This document shows, one piece after another, positions 49,334 to 61,490 of a stretch of DNA of 64,000 bases; the first letter of the stretch is position 1; each line of letters opens with the position of its first letter. The notes below the pieces were generated by a model. It searched no databases. It was not told the DNA's origin and was given only the letters and a program-made list of their open reading frames with translations. The position numbers and the translations under genes are program-made. Source of the DNA: Anthopleura xanthogrammica (Eukaryota > Cnidaria > Anthozoa > Actiniaria > Actiniidae); NCBI GenBank assembly GCA_964019055.1, contig CAXHSA010000028.1, positions 62,001 to 126,000 of the forward strand, in the 5' to 3' direction.

Positions 49334-49642
49334 CTCAAAACACGACGTTTTCACTGCTAAACGCAAGTTTTGGCCGAGAAAAGCACATTTTGGCTGTCCA
49401 AAACACTGTTTTGCTGGGGGAAAAAACTTTTTAGCCCAAAAAACTGAAAAATGGCCATTTTGGCTCTCAAAACCAGGTTTTTCGCTTACGGCGTGACCTG
49501 TTTGCTGAAACCCCCACTTTTTGCTCATGATAATACCTCTTGAGATAAAAACACGACGTTTTGGCGAAAAAAAATTCGGTTTTGGCTGAGTAAAGGTGCT
49601 TTTTGGTCAAAAAAGCTGTTTTTTGCTAAGAATTTTCTTTTG
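49334..49642. repeat. 309-bp unit with second 20-bp deletion
   Basis: This unit is exactly 20 bp short, with the same GCTAAGAATTTT junction near 49625. It is again followed by a unit with GGCTGTCC and CCCAAGAAAC. The spacing from the first deletion is 2612 bp (seven full units plus one short one). The shared junction and following markers indicate copying of one event and not two independent losses. Confidence 0.93.
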
Positions 49643-49971
49643 CTCAAAACACGACGTTTTCACTGCTAAACGCAAGTTTTGGCCGAGAAAAGCACATTTT
49701 GGCTGTCCAAAACACTGTTTTGCTGGGGGAAAAAACTTTTTAGCCCAAGAAACTGAAAAATGGCCATTTTGGCTCTCAAAACCAGGTTTTTCGCTTACGG
49801 CGTGACCTGTTTGCTGAAACCCCCACTTTTTGCTCATGATAATACCTCTTGAGATAAAAACACGACGTTTTGGCGAAAAAAAATTCGGTTTTGGCTGAGT
49901 AAAGGTGCTTTTTGGTCAAAAAAGCTGTTTTTTGCTGAGAAAATTTGAAATTTGCTGAGAATTTTCTTTTG

Positions 49972-52900
49972 CTCAAAACACGACGTTTTCACTGCTAAAC
50001 GCAAGTTTTGGCCGAGAAAAGCACATTTTGGGTGTCCAAAACACTGTTTTGCTGGGGGAAAAAACTTTTTAGCCCAAGAAACTGAAAAATGGCCATTTTG
50101 GCTCTCAAAACCAGGTTTTTCGCTTACGGCATGACCTGTTTGCTGAAACCCCCACTTTTTGCTCATGATAATACCTCTTGAGATAAAAACACGACGTTTT
50201 GGCGAAAAAAAATTCGGTTTTGGCTGAGTAAAGGTGCTTTTTGGTCAAAAAAGCTGTTTTTTGCTGAGAAAATTTGAAATTTGCTGAGAATTTTCTTTTG
50301 CTCAAAACACGACGTTTTCACTGCTAAACGCAAGTTTTGGCCGAGAAAAGCACATTTTGGCTGTCCAAAACACTGTTTTGCTGGGGGAAAAAACTTTTTA
50401 GCCCAAAAAACTGAAAAATGGCCATTTTGGCTCTCAAAACCAGGTTTTTCGCTTACGGCGTGACCTGTTTGCTGAAACCCCCACTTTTTGCTCATGATAA
50501 TACCTCTTGAGATAAAAACACGACGTTTTGGCGAAAAAAAATTCGGTTTTGGCTGAGTAAAGGTGCTTTTTGGTCAAAAAAGCTGTTTTTTGCTGAGAAA
50601 ATTTGAAATTTGCTGAGAATTTTCTTTTGCTCAAAACACGACGTTTTCACTGCTAAACGCAAGTTTTGGCCGAGAAAAGCACATTTTGGGTGTCCAAAAC
50701 ACTGTTTTGCTGGGGGAAAAAACTTTTTAGCCCAAAAAACTGAAAAATGGCCATTTTGGCTCTCAAAACCAGGTTTTTCGTTACGGCGTGACCTGTTTGC
50801 TGAAACCCCCACTTTTTGCTCATGATAATACCTCTTGAGATAAAAACACGACGTTTTGGCGAAAAAAAATTCGGTTTTGGCTGAGTAAAGGTGCTTTTTG
50901 GTCAAAAAAGCTGTTTTTTGCTGAGAAAATTTGAAATTTGCTGAGAATTTTCTTTTGCTCAAAACACGACGTTTTCACTGCTAAACGCAAGTTTTGGCCG
51001 AGAAAAGCACATTTTGGGTGTCCAAAACACTGTTTTGCTGGGGGAAAAAACTTTTTAGCCCAAAAAACTGAAAAATGGCCATTTTGGCTCTCAAAACCAG
51101 GTTTTTCGCTTACGGCGTGACCTGTTTGCTGAAACCCCCACTTTTTGCTCATGATAATACCTCTTGAGATAAAAACACGACGTTTTGGCGAAAAAAAATT
51201 CGGTTTTGGCTGAGTAAAGGTGCTTTTTGGTCAAAAAAGCTGTTTTTTGCTGAGAAAATTTTAAATTTGCTGAGAATTTTCTTTTGCTCAAAACACGACG
51301 TTTTCACTGCTAAACGCAAGTTTTGGCCGAGAAAAGCACATTTTGGCTGTCCAAAACACTGTTTTGCTGGGGGAAAAAACTTTTTAGCCCAAAAAACTGA
51401 AAAATGGCCATTTTGGCTCTCAAAACCAGGTTTTTCGCTTACGGCGTGACCTGTTTGCTGAAACCCCCACTTTTTGCTCATGATAATACCTCTTGAGATA
51501 AAAACACGACGTTTTGGCGAAAAAAAATTCGGTTTTGGCTGAGTAAAGGTGCTTTTTGGTCAAAAAAGCTGTTTTTTGCTGAGAAAATTTTAAATTTGCT
51601 GAGAATTTTCTTTTGCTCAAAACACGACGTTTTCACTGCTAAACGCAAGTTTTGGCCGAGAAAAGCACATTTTGGGTGTCCAAAACACTGTTTTGCTGGG
51701 GGAAAAAACTTTTTAGCCCAAAAAACTGAAAAATGGCCATTTTGGCTCTCAAAACCAGGTTTTTCGCTTACGGCGTGACCTGTTTGCTGAAACCCCCACT
51801 TTTTGCTCATGATAATACCTCTTGAGATAAAAACACGACGTTTTGGCGAAAAAAAATTCGGTTTTGGCTGAGTAAAGGTGCTTTTTGGTCAAAAAAGCTG
51901 TTTTTTGCTGAGAAAATTTGAAATTTGCTGAGAATTTTCTTTTGCTCAAAACACGACGTTTTCACTGCTAAACGCAAGTTTTGGCCGAGAAAAGCACATT
52001 TTGGGTGTCCAAAACACTGTTTTGCTGGGGGAAAAAACTTTTTAGCCCAAGAAACTGAAAAATGGCCATTTTGGCTCTCAAAACCAGGTTTTTCGCTTAC
52101 GGCATGACCTGTTTGCTGAAACCCCCACTTTTTGCTCATGATAATACCTCTTGAGATAAAAACACGACGTTTTGGCGAAAAAAAATTCGGTTTTGGCTGA
52201 GTAAAGGTGCTTTTTGGTCAAAAAAGCTGTTTTTTGCTGAGAAAATTTGAAATTTGCTGAGAATTTTCTTTTGCTCAAAACACGACGTTTTCACTGCTAA
52301 ACGCAAGTTTTGGCCGAGAAAAGCACATTTTGGCTGTCCAAAACACTGTTTTGCTGGGGGAAAAAACTTTTTAGCCCAAAAAACTGAAAAATGGCCATTT
52401 TGGCTCTCAAAACCAGGTTTTTCGCTTACGGCGTGACCTGTTTGCTGAAACCCCCACTTTTTGCTCATGATAATACCTCTTGAGATAAAAACACGACGTT
52501 TTGGCGAAAAAAAATTCGGTTTTGGCTGAGTAAAGGTGCTTTTTGGTCAAAAAAGCTGTTTTTTGCTGAGAAAATTTGAAATTTGCTGAGAATTTTCTTT
52601 TGCTCAAAACACGACGTTTTCACTGCTAAACGCAAGTTTTGGCCGAGAAAAGCACATTTTGGGTGTCCAAAACACTGTTTTGCTGGGGGAAAAAACTTTT
52701 TAGCCCAAAAAACTGAAAAATGGCCATTTTGGCTCTCAAAACCAGGTTTTTCGTTACGGCGTGACCTGTTTGCTGAAACCCCCACTTTTTGCTCATGATA
52801 ATACCTCTTGAGATAAAAACACGACGTTTTGGCGAAAAAAAATTCGGTTTTGGCTGAGTAAAGGTGCTTTTTGGTCAAAAAAGCTGTTTTTTGCTGAGAA

Positions 52901-53917
52901 AATTTGAAATTTGCTGAGAATTTTCTTTTGCTCAAAACACGACGTTTTCACTGCTAAACGCAAGTTTTGGCCGAGAAAAGCACATTTTGGGTGTCCAAAA
53001 CACTGTTTTGCTGGGGGAAAAAACTTTTTAGCCCAAAAAACTGAAAAATGGCCATTTTGGCTCTCAAAACCAGGTTTTTCGCTTACGGCGTGACCTGTTT
53101 GCTGAAACCCCCACTTTTTGCTCATGATAATACCTCTTGAGATAAAAACACGACGTTTTGGCGAAAAAAAATTCGGTTTTGGCTGAGTAAAGGTGCTTTT
53201 TGGTCAAAAAAGCTGTTTTTTGCTGAGAAAATTTTAAATTTGCTGAGAATTTTCTTTTGCTCAAAACACGACGTTTTCACTGCTAAACGCAAGTTTTGGC
53301 CGAGAAAAGCACATTTTGGGTGTCCAAAACACTGTTTTGCTGGGGGAAAAAACTTTTTAGCCCAAAAAACTGAAAAATGGCCATTTTGGCTCTCAAAACC
53401 AGGTTTTTCGCTTACGGCGTGACCTGTTTGCTGAAACCCCCACTTTTTGCTCATGATAATACCTCTTGAGATAAAAACACGACGTTTTGGCGAAAAAAAA
53501 TTCGGTTTTGGCTGAGTAAAGGTGCTTTTTGGTCAAAAAAGCTGTTTTTTGCTGAGAAAATTTTAAATTTGCTGAGAATTTTCTTTTGCTCAAAACACGA
53601 CGTTTTCACTGCTAAACGCAAGTTTTGGCCGAGAAAAGCACATTTTGGCTGTCCAAAACACTGTTTTGCTGGGGGGAAAAACGTTTTAGCCCAAAAAACT
53701 GAAAAATGGCCATTTTGGCTCTCAAAACCAGGTTTTTCGCTTACGGCGTGACCTGTTTGCTGAAACCCCCACTTTTTGCTCATGATAATACCTCTTGAGA
53801 TAAAAACACGACGTTTTGGCGAAAAAAAATTCGGTTTTGGCTGAGTAAAGGTGCTTTTTGGTCAAAAAAGCTGTTTTTTGCTGAGAAAATTTGAAATTTG
53901 CTGAGAATTTTCTTTTG
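49972..53917. repeat. Higher-order repeat: 1973-bp six-unit block, two copies
   Basis: Block 1 (49972-51944) and block 2 (51945-53917) share, in order: CCCAAGAAAC with CGGCATGACC, then a GGCTGTCC unit, then a 328-bp unit with TTTCGTTACGG (near 50777 and 52750), then units with TTTTAAATTTG. Units five and six differ between blocks (GGCTGTCC and GGGTGTCC are exchanged), so the breakpoint or a later conversion lies near 51340 and 53313. Confidence 0.9.
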
Positions 53918-54904
53918 CTCAAAACACGACGTTTTCACTGCTAAACGCAAGTTTTGGCCGAGAAAAGCACATTTTGGGTGTCCAAAACACTGTTTTGCTG
54001 GGGGAAAAAACTTTTTAGCCCAAAAAACTGAAAAATGGCCATTTTGGCTCTCAAAACCAGGTTTTTCGCTTACGGCGTGACCTGTTTGCTGAAACCCCCA
54101 CTTTTTGCTCATGATAATACCTCTTGAGATAAAAACACGACGTTTTGGCGAAAAAAAATTCGGTTTTGGCTGAGTAAAGGTGCTTTTTGGTCAAAAAAGC
54201 TGTTTTTTGCTGAGAAAATTTGAAATTTGCTGAGAATTTTCTTTTGCTCAAAACACGACGTTTTCACTGCTAAACGCAAGTTTTGGCCGAGAAAAGCACA
54301 TTTTGGCTGTCCAAAACACTGTTTTGCTGGGGGGAAAAACGTTTTAGCCCAAAAAACTGAAAAATGGCCATTTTGGCTCTCAAAACCAGGTTTTTCGCTT
54401 ACGGCGTGACCTGTTTGCTGAAACCCCCACTTTTTGCTCATGATAATACCTCTTGAGATAAAAACACGACGTTTTGGCGAAAAAAAATTCGGTTTTGGCT
54501 GAGTAAAGGTGCTTTTTGGTCAAAAAAGCTGTTTTTTGCTGAGAAAATTTGAAATTTGCTGAGAATTTTCTTTTGCTCAAAACACGACGTTTTCACTGCT
54601 AAACGCAAGTTTTGGCCGAGAAAAGCACATTTTGGCTGTCCAAAACACTGTTTTGCTGGGGGGAAAAACGTTTTAGCCCAAAAAACTGAAAAATGGCCAT
54701 TTTGGCTCTCAAAACCAGGTTTTTCGCTTACGGCGTGACCTGTTTGCTGAAACCCCCACTTTTTGCTCATGATAATACCTCTTGAGATAAAAACACGACG
54801 TTTTGGCGAAAAAAAATTCGGTTTTGGCTGAGTAAAGGTGCTTTTTGGTCAAAAAAGCTGTTTTTTGCTGAGAAAATTTGAAATTTGCTGAGAATTTTCT
54901 TTTG

Positions 54905-57900
54905 CTCAAAACACGACGTTTTCACTGCTAAACGCAAGTTTTGGCCGAGAAAAGCACATTTTGGGTGTCCAAAACACTGTTTTGCTGGGGGAAAAAACTT
55001 TTTAGCCCAAAAAACTGAAAAATGGCCATTTTGGCTCTCAAAACCAGGTTTTTCGCTTACGGCGTGACCTGTTTGCTGAAACCCCCACTTTTTGCTCATG
55101 ATAATACCTCTTGAGATAAAAACACGACGTTTTGGCGAAAAAAAATTCGGTTTTGGCTGAGTAAAGGTGCTTTTTGGTCAAAAAAGCTGTTTTTTGCTGA
55201 GAAAATTTGAAATTTGCTGAGAATTTTCTTTTGCTCAAAACACGACGTTTTCACTGCTAAACGCAAGTTTTGGCCGAGAAAAGCACATTTTGGCTGTCCA
55301 AAACACTGTTTTGCTGGGGGGAAAAACGTTTTAGCCCAAAAAACTGAAAAATGGCCATTTTGGCTCTCAAAACCAGGTTTTTCGCTTACGGCGTGACCTG
55401 TTTGCTGAAACCCCCACTTTTTGCTCATGATAATACCTCTTGAGATAAAAACACGACGTTTTGGCGAAAAAAAATTCGGTTTTGGCTGAGTAAAGGTGCT
55501 TTTTGGTCAAAAAAGCTGTTTTTTGCTGAGAAAATTTGAAATTTGCTGAGAATTTTCTTTTGCTCAAAACACGACGTTTTCACTGCTAAACGCAAGTTTT
55601 GGCCGAGAAAAGCACATTTTGGCTGTCCAAAACACTGTTTTGCTGGGGGGAAAAACGTTTTAGCCCAAAAAACTGAAAAATGGCCATTTTGGCTCTCAAA
55701 ACCAGGTTTTTCGCTTACGGCGTGACCTGTTTGCTGAAACCCCCACTTTTTGCTCATGATAATACCTCTTGAGATAAAAACACGACGTTTTGGCGAAAAA
55801 AAATTCGGTTTTGGCTGAGTAAAGGTGCTTTTTGGTCAAAAAAGCTGTTTTTTGCTGAGAAAATTTGAAATTTGCTGAGAATTTTCTTTTGCTCAAAACA
55901 CGACGTTTTCACTGCTAAACGCAAGTTTTGGCCGAGAAAAGCACATTTTGGCTGTCCAAAACACTGTTTTGCTGGGGGGAAAAACGTTTTAGCCCAAAAA
56001 ACTGAAAAATGGCCATTTTGGCTCTCAAAACCAGGTTTTTCGCTTACGGCGTGACCTGTTTGCTGAAACCCCCACTTTTTGCTCATGATAATACCTCTTG
56101 AGATAAAAACACGACGTTTTGGCGAAAAAAAATTCGGTTTTGGCTGAGTAAAGGTGCTTTTTGGTCAAAAAAGCTGTTTTTTGCTGAGAAAATTTGAAAT
56201 TTGCTGAGAATTTTCTTTTGCTCAAAACACGACGTTTTCACTGCTAAACGCAAGTTTTGGCCGAGAAAAGCACATTTTGGGTGTCCAAAACACTGTTTTG
56301 CTGGGGGAAAAAACTTTTTAGCCCAAAAAACTGAAAAATGGCCATTTTGGCTCTCAAAACCAGGTTTTTCGCTTACGGCGTGACCTGTTTGCTGAAACCC
56401 CCACTTTTTGCTCATGATAATACCTCTTGAGATAAAAACACGACGTTTTGGCGAAAAAAAATTCGGTTTTGGCTGAGTAAAGGTGCTTTTTGGTCAAAAA
56501 AGCTGTTTTTTGCTGAGAAAATTTGAAATTTGCTGAGAATTTTCTTTTGCTCAAAACACGACGTTTTCACTGCTAAACGCAAGTTTTGGCCGAGAAAAGC
56601 ACATTTTGGCTGTCCAAAACACTGTTTTGCTGGGGGGAAAAACGTTTTAGCCCAAAAAACTGAAAAATGGCCATTTTGGCTCTCAAAACCAGGTTTTTCG
56701 CTTACGGCGTGACCTGTTTGCTGAAACCCCCACTTTTTGCTCATGATAATACCTCTTGAGATAAAAACACGACGTTTTGGCGAAAAAAAATTCGGTTTTG
56801 GCTGAGTAAAGGTGCTTTTTGGTCAAAAAAGCTGTTTTTTGCTGAGAAAATTTGAAATTTGCTGAGAATTTTCTTTTGCTCAAAACACGACGTTTTCACT
56901 GCTAAACGCAAGTTTTGGCCGAGAAAAGCACATTTTGGCTGTCCAAAACACTGTTTTGCTGGGGGGAAAAACGTTTTAGCCCAAAAAACTGAAAAATGGC
57001 CATTTTGGCTCTCAAAACCAGGTTTTTCGCTTACGGCGTGACCTGTTTGCTGAAACCCCCACTTTTTGCTCATGATAATACCTCTTGAGATAAAAACACG
57101 ACGTTTTGGCGAAAAAAAATTCGGTTTTGGCTGAGTAAAGGTGCTTTTTGGTCAAAAAAGCTGTTTTTTGCTGAGAAAATTTGAAATTTGCTGAGAATTT
57201 TCTTTTGCTCAAAACACGACGTTTTCACTGCTAAACGCAAGTTTTGGCCGAGAAAAGCACATTTTGGCTGTCCAAAACACTGTTTTGCTGGGGGGAAAAA
57301 CGTTTTAGCCCAAAAAACTGAAAAATGGCCATTTTGGCTCTCAAAACCAGGTTTTTCGCTTACGGCGTGACCTGTTTGCTGAAACCCCCACTTTTTGCTC
57401 ATGATAATACCTCTTGAGATAAAAACACGACGTTTTGGCGAAAAAAAATTCGGTTTTGGCTGAGTAAAGGTGCTTTTTGGTCAAAAAAGCTGTTTTTTGC
57501 TGAGAAAATTTGAAATTTGCTGAGAATTTTCTTTTGCTCAAAACACGACGTTTTCACTGCTAAACGCAAGTTTTGGCCGAGAAAAGCACATTTTGGGTGT
57601 CCAAAACACTGTTTTGCTGGGGGAAAAAACTTTTTAGCCCAAAAAACTGAAAAATGGCCATTTTGGCTCTCAAAACCAGGTTTTTCGCTTACGGCGTGAC
57701 CTGTTTGCTGAAACCCCCACTTTTTGCTCATGATAATACCTCTTGAGATAAAAACACGACGTTTTGGCGAAAAAAAATTCGGTTTTGGCTGAGTAAAGGT
57801 GCTTTTTGGTCAAAAAAGCTGTTTTTTGCTGAGAAAATTTGAAATTTGCTGAGAATTTTCTTTTGCTCAAAACACGACGTTTTCACTGCTAAACGCAAGT

Positions 57901-58852
57901 TTTGGCCGAGAAAAGCACATTTTGGCTGTCCAAAACACTGTTTTGCTGGGGGGAAAAACGTTTTAGCCCAAAAAACTGAAAAATGGCCATTTTGGCTCTC
58001 AAAACCAGGTTTTTCGCTTACGGCGTGACCTGTTTGCTGAAACCCCCACTTTTTGCTCATGATAATACCTCTTGAGATAAAAACACGACGTTTTGGCGAA
58101 AAAAAATTCGGTTTTGGCTGAGTAAAGGTGCTTTTTGGTCAAAAAAGCTGTTTTTTGCTGAGAAAATTTGAAATTTGCTGAGAATTTTCTTTTGCTCAAA
58201 ACACGACGTTTTCACTGCTAAACGCAAGTTTTGGCCGAGAAAAGCACATTTTGGCTGTCCAAAACACTGTTTTGCTGGGGGGAAAAACGTTTTAGCCCAA
58301 AAAACTGAAAAATGGCCATTTTGGCTCTCAAAACCAGGTTTTTCGCTTACGGCGTGACCTGTTTGCTGAAACCCCCACTTTTTGCTCATGATAATACCTC
58401 TTGAGATAAAAACACGACGTTTTGGCGAAAAAAAATTCGGTTTTGGCTGAGTAAAGGTGCTTTTTGGTCAAAAAAGCTGTTTTTTGCTGAGAAAATTTGA
58501 AATTTGCTGAGAATTTTCTTTTGCTCAAAACACGACGTTTTCACTGCTAAACGCAAGTTTTGGCCGAGAAAAGCACATTTTGGCTGTCCAAAACACTGTT
58601 TTGCTGGGGGGAAAAACGTTTTAGCCCAAAAAACTGAAAAATGGCCATTTTGGCTCTCAAAACCAGGTTTTTCGCTTACGGCGTGACCTGTTTGCTGAAA
58701 CCCCCACTTTTTGCTCATGATAATACCTCTTGAGATAAAAACACGACGTTTTGGCGAAAAAAAATTCGGTTTTGGCTGAGTAAAGGTGCTTTTTGGTCAA
58801 AAAAGCTGTTTTTTGCTGAGAAAATTTGAAATTTGCTGAGAATTTTCTTTTG
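54905..58852. repeat. Higher-order repeat: 1316-bp tetramer, three copies
   Basis: Two unit types are present. K units have GGGTGTCC and GGGGGAAAAAACTTTTT; T units have GGCTGTCC and GGGGGGAAAAACGTTTT. From 54905 the order is K-T-T-T, repeated exactly three times (54905-56220, 56221-57536 and 57537-58852). Preceding units from 53589 run T-K-T-T, and one more T follows at 58853. This is the most regular higher-order structure in the window. Within a type the units look identical, so amplification was recent. Confidence 0.93.
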
Positions 58853-59516
58853 CTCAAAACACGACGTTTTCACTGCTAAACGCAAGTTTTGGCCGAGAAA
58901 AGCACATTTTGGCTGTCCAAAACACTGTTTTGCTGGGGGGAAAAACGTTTTAGCCCAAAAAACTGAAAAATGGCCATTTTGGCTCTCAAAACCAGGTTTT
59001 TCGCTTACGGCGTGACCTGTTTGCTGAAACCCCCACTTTTTGCTCATGATAATACCTCTTGAGATATAAAAACACGACGTTTTGGCGAAAAAAAAATCCG
59101 GTTTAGGCTGAGTAAAGGTGCTTTTTGGTCAAAAAAGCTGTTTTTTGCTGAGAAAATTTGAAATTTGCTGAGAATTTTCTTTTGCTCAAAACACGACGTT
59201 TTCACTGCTAAACGCAAGTTTTGGCCGAGAAAAGCACATTTTGGCTGTCTAAAACACTGTTTTGCTGGGGGAAAAAACTTTTTAGCCCAAAAAACTGAAA
59301 AATGGCCATTTTGGCTCTCAAAACCAGGTTTTTCGCTTACGGCGTCGTGACCTGTTTGCTGAAACCCCCACTTTTTGCTCATGATAATACCTCTTGAGAT
59401 AAAAACACGACGTTTTGGCGAAAAAAAATTCGGTTTTGGCTGAGTAAAGGTGCTTTTTGGTCAAAAAAGCTGTTTTTTGCTGAGAAAATTTGAAATTTGC
59501 TGAGAATTTTATTTTG
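58853..59516. repeat. Two divergent 332-bp units at a domain boundary
   Basis: The first unit (58853-59184) has a two-base insertion (GATATAAAAACAC), A9 followed by TCCGG in place of A8 and TTCGG, and GTTTAGGC in place of GTTTTGGC. The second (59185-59516) has TGTCTAAAAC, a three-base insertion (GGCGTCGTGACC) and TTTTATTTTGC. They are the most diverged neighbours in family B and sit exactly where the K/T tetramer pattern ends. Confidence 0.9.
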
Positions 59517-61490
59517 CTCAAAACACGACGTTTTCACTGCTAAACGCAAGTTTTGGCCGAGAAAAGCACATTTTGGGTGTCCAAAACACTGTTTTGCTGG
59601 GGGAAAAAACTTTTTAGCCCAAAAAACTGCAAAATGGCCATTTTGGCTCTCAAAACCAGGTTTTTCGCTTACGGCGTGACCTGTTTGCTGAAACCCCCAC
59701 TTTTTGCTCATGATAATACCTCTTGAGATAAAAACACGACGTTTTGGCGAAAAACAATTCGGTTTTGGCTGAGTAAAGGTGCTTTTTGGTCAAAAAAGCT
59801 GTTTTTTGCTGAGAAAATTTGAAATTTGCTGAGAATTTTCTTTTGCTCAAAACACGACGTTTTCACTGCTAAACGCAAGTTTTGGCCGAGAAAAGCACAT
59901 TTTGGGTGTCCAAAACACTGTTTTGCTGGGGGAAAAAACTTTTTAGCCCAAAAAACTGAAAAATGGCCATTTTGGCTCTCAAAACCAGGTTTTTCGCTTA
60001 CGGCGTGACCTGTTTGCTGAAACCCCCACTTTTTGCTCATGATAATACCTCTTGAGATAAAAACACGACGTTTTGGCGAAAAAAAATTCGGTTTTGGCTG
60101 AGTAAAGGTGCTTTTTGGTCAGAAAAGCTGTTTTTTGCTGAGAAAATTTGAAATTTGCTGAGAATTTTCTTTTGCTCAAAACACGACGTTTTCACTGCTA
60201 AACGCAAGTTTTGGCCGAGAAAAGCACATTTTGGGTGTCCAAAACACTGTTTTGCTGGGGAAAAAAACTTTTTAGCCCAAAAAACTGAAAAATGGCCATT
60301 TTGGCTCTCAAAACCAGGTTTTTCGCTTACGGCGTGACCTGTTTGCTGAAACCCCCACTTTTTGCTCATGATAATACCTCTTGAGATAAAAACACGACGT
60401 TTTGGCGAAAAAAAATTCGGTTTTGGCTGAGTAAAGGTGCTTTTTGGTCAAAAAAGCTGTTTTTTGCTGAGAAAATTTGAAATTTGCTGAGAATTTTCTT
60501 TTGCTCAAAACACGACGTTTTCACTGCTAAACGCAAGTTTTGGCCGAGAAAAGCACATTTTGGGTGTCCAAAACACTGTTTTGCTGGGGGAAAAAACTTT
60601 TTAGCCCAAAAAACTGAAAAATGGCCATTTTGGCTCTCAAAACCAGGTTTTTCGCTTACGGCGTGACCTGTTTGCTGAAACCCCCACTTTTTGCTCATGA
60701 TAATACCTCTTGAGATAAAAACACGACGTTTTGGCGAAAAACAATTCGGTTTTGGCTGAGTAAAGGTGCTTTTTGGTCAAAAAAGCTGTTTTTTGCTGAG
60801 AAAATTTGAAATTTGCTGAGAATTTTCTTTTGCTCAAAACACGACGTTTTCACTGCTAAACGCAAGTTTTGGCCGAGAAAAGCACATTTTGGGTGTCCAA
60901 AACACTGTTTTGCTGGGGGAAAAAACTTTTTAGCCCAAAAAACTGAAAAATGGCCATTTTGGCTCTCAAAACCAGGTTTTTCGCTTACGGCGTGACCTGT
61001 TTGCTGAAACCCCCACTTTTTGCTCATGATAATACCTCTTGAGATAAAAACACGACGTTTTGGCGAAAAAAAATTCGGTTTTGGCTGAGTAAAGGTGCTT
61101 TTTGGTCAGAAAAGCTGTTTTTTGCTGAGAAAATTTGAAATTTGCTGAGAATTTTCTTTTGCTCAAAACACGACGTTTTCACTGCTAAACGCAAGTTTTG
61201 GCCGAGAAAAGCACATTTTGGGTGTCCAAAACACTGTTTTGCTGGGGGAAAAAACTTTTTAGCCCAAAAAACTGAAAAATGGCCATTTTGGCTCTCAAAA
61301 CCAGGTTTTTCGCTTACGGCGTGACCTGTTTGCTGAAACCCCCACTTTTTGCTCATGATAATACCTCTTGAGATAAAAACACGACGTTTTGGCGAAAAAA
61401 AATTCGGTTTTGGCTGAGTAAAGGTGCTTTTTGGTCAAAAAAGCTGTTTTTTGCTGAGAAAATTTGAAATTTGCTGAGAATTTTCTTTTG
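59517..61490. repeat. Higher-order repeat: 987-bp trimer, two copies
   Basis: Blocks 59517-60503 and 60504-61490 share GAAAAACAATTC (59752 and 60739) in the first unit and GGTCAGAAAAGC (near 60117 and 61104) in the second, each exactly 987 bp apart. The first block also has CTGCAAAATGG (59628) and a 4G:7A purine run (near 60257) that the second lacks. Confidence 0.9.

Larger units (their letters stand above)
43102..49971. repeat. Mosaic zone with dispersed recurring haplotype units
   Basis: A linked marker set (ACTCTTTGC, then GTTTTGCCGAAA, then TGTCTAAAAC about 165 bp later) appears three times, starting near 44272, 45918 and 47872. TTTGTTTTGCTC occurs near 43423 and 47682, GTTTATTGCTG near 43716 and 45031, and CTGCAAAATGG at 43542, 45187, 46504 and 46833. 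The GGCTGTCC marker becomes frequent. Two units have lost 20 bp (listed separately). Marker combinations are reshuffled between units, as expected from repeated conversion or unequal exchange. Confidence 0.85.
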
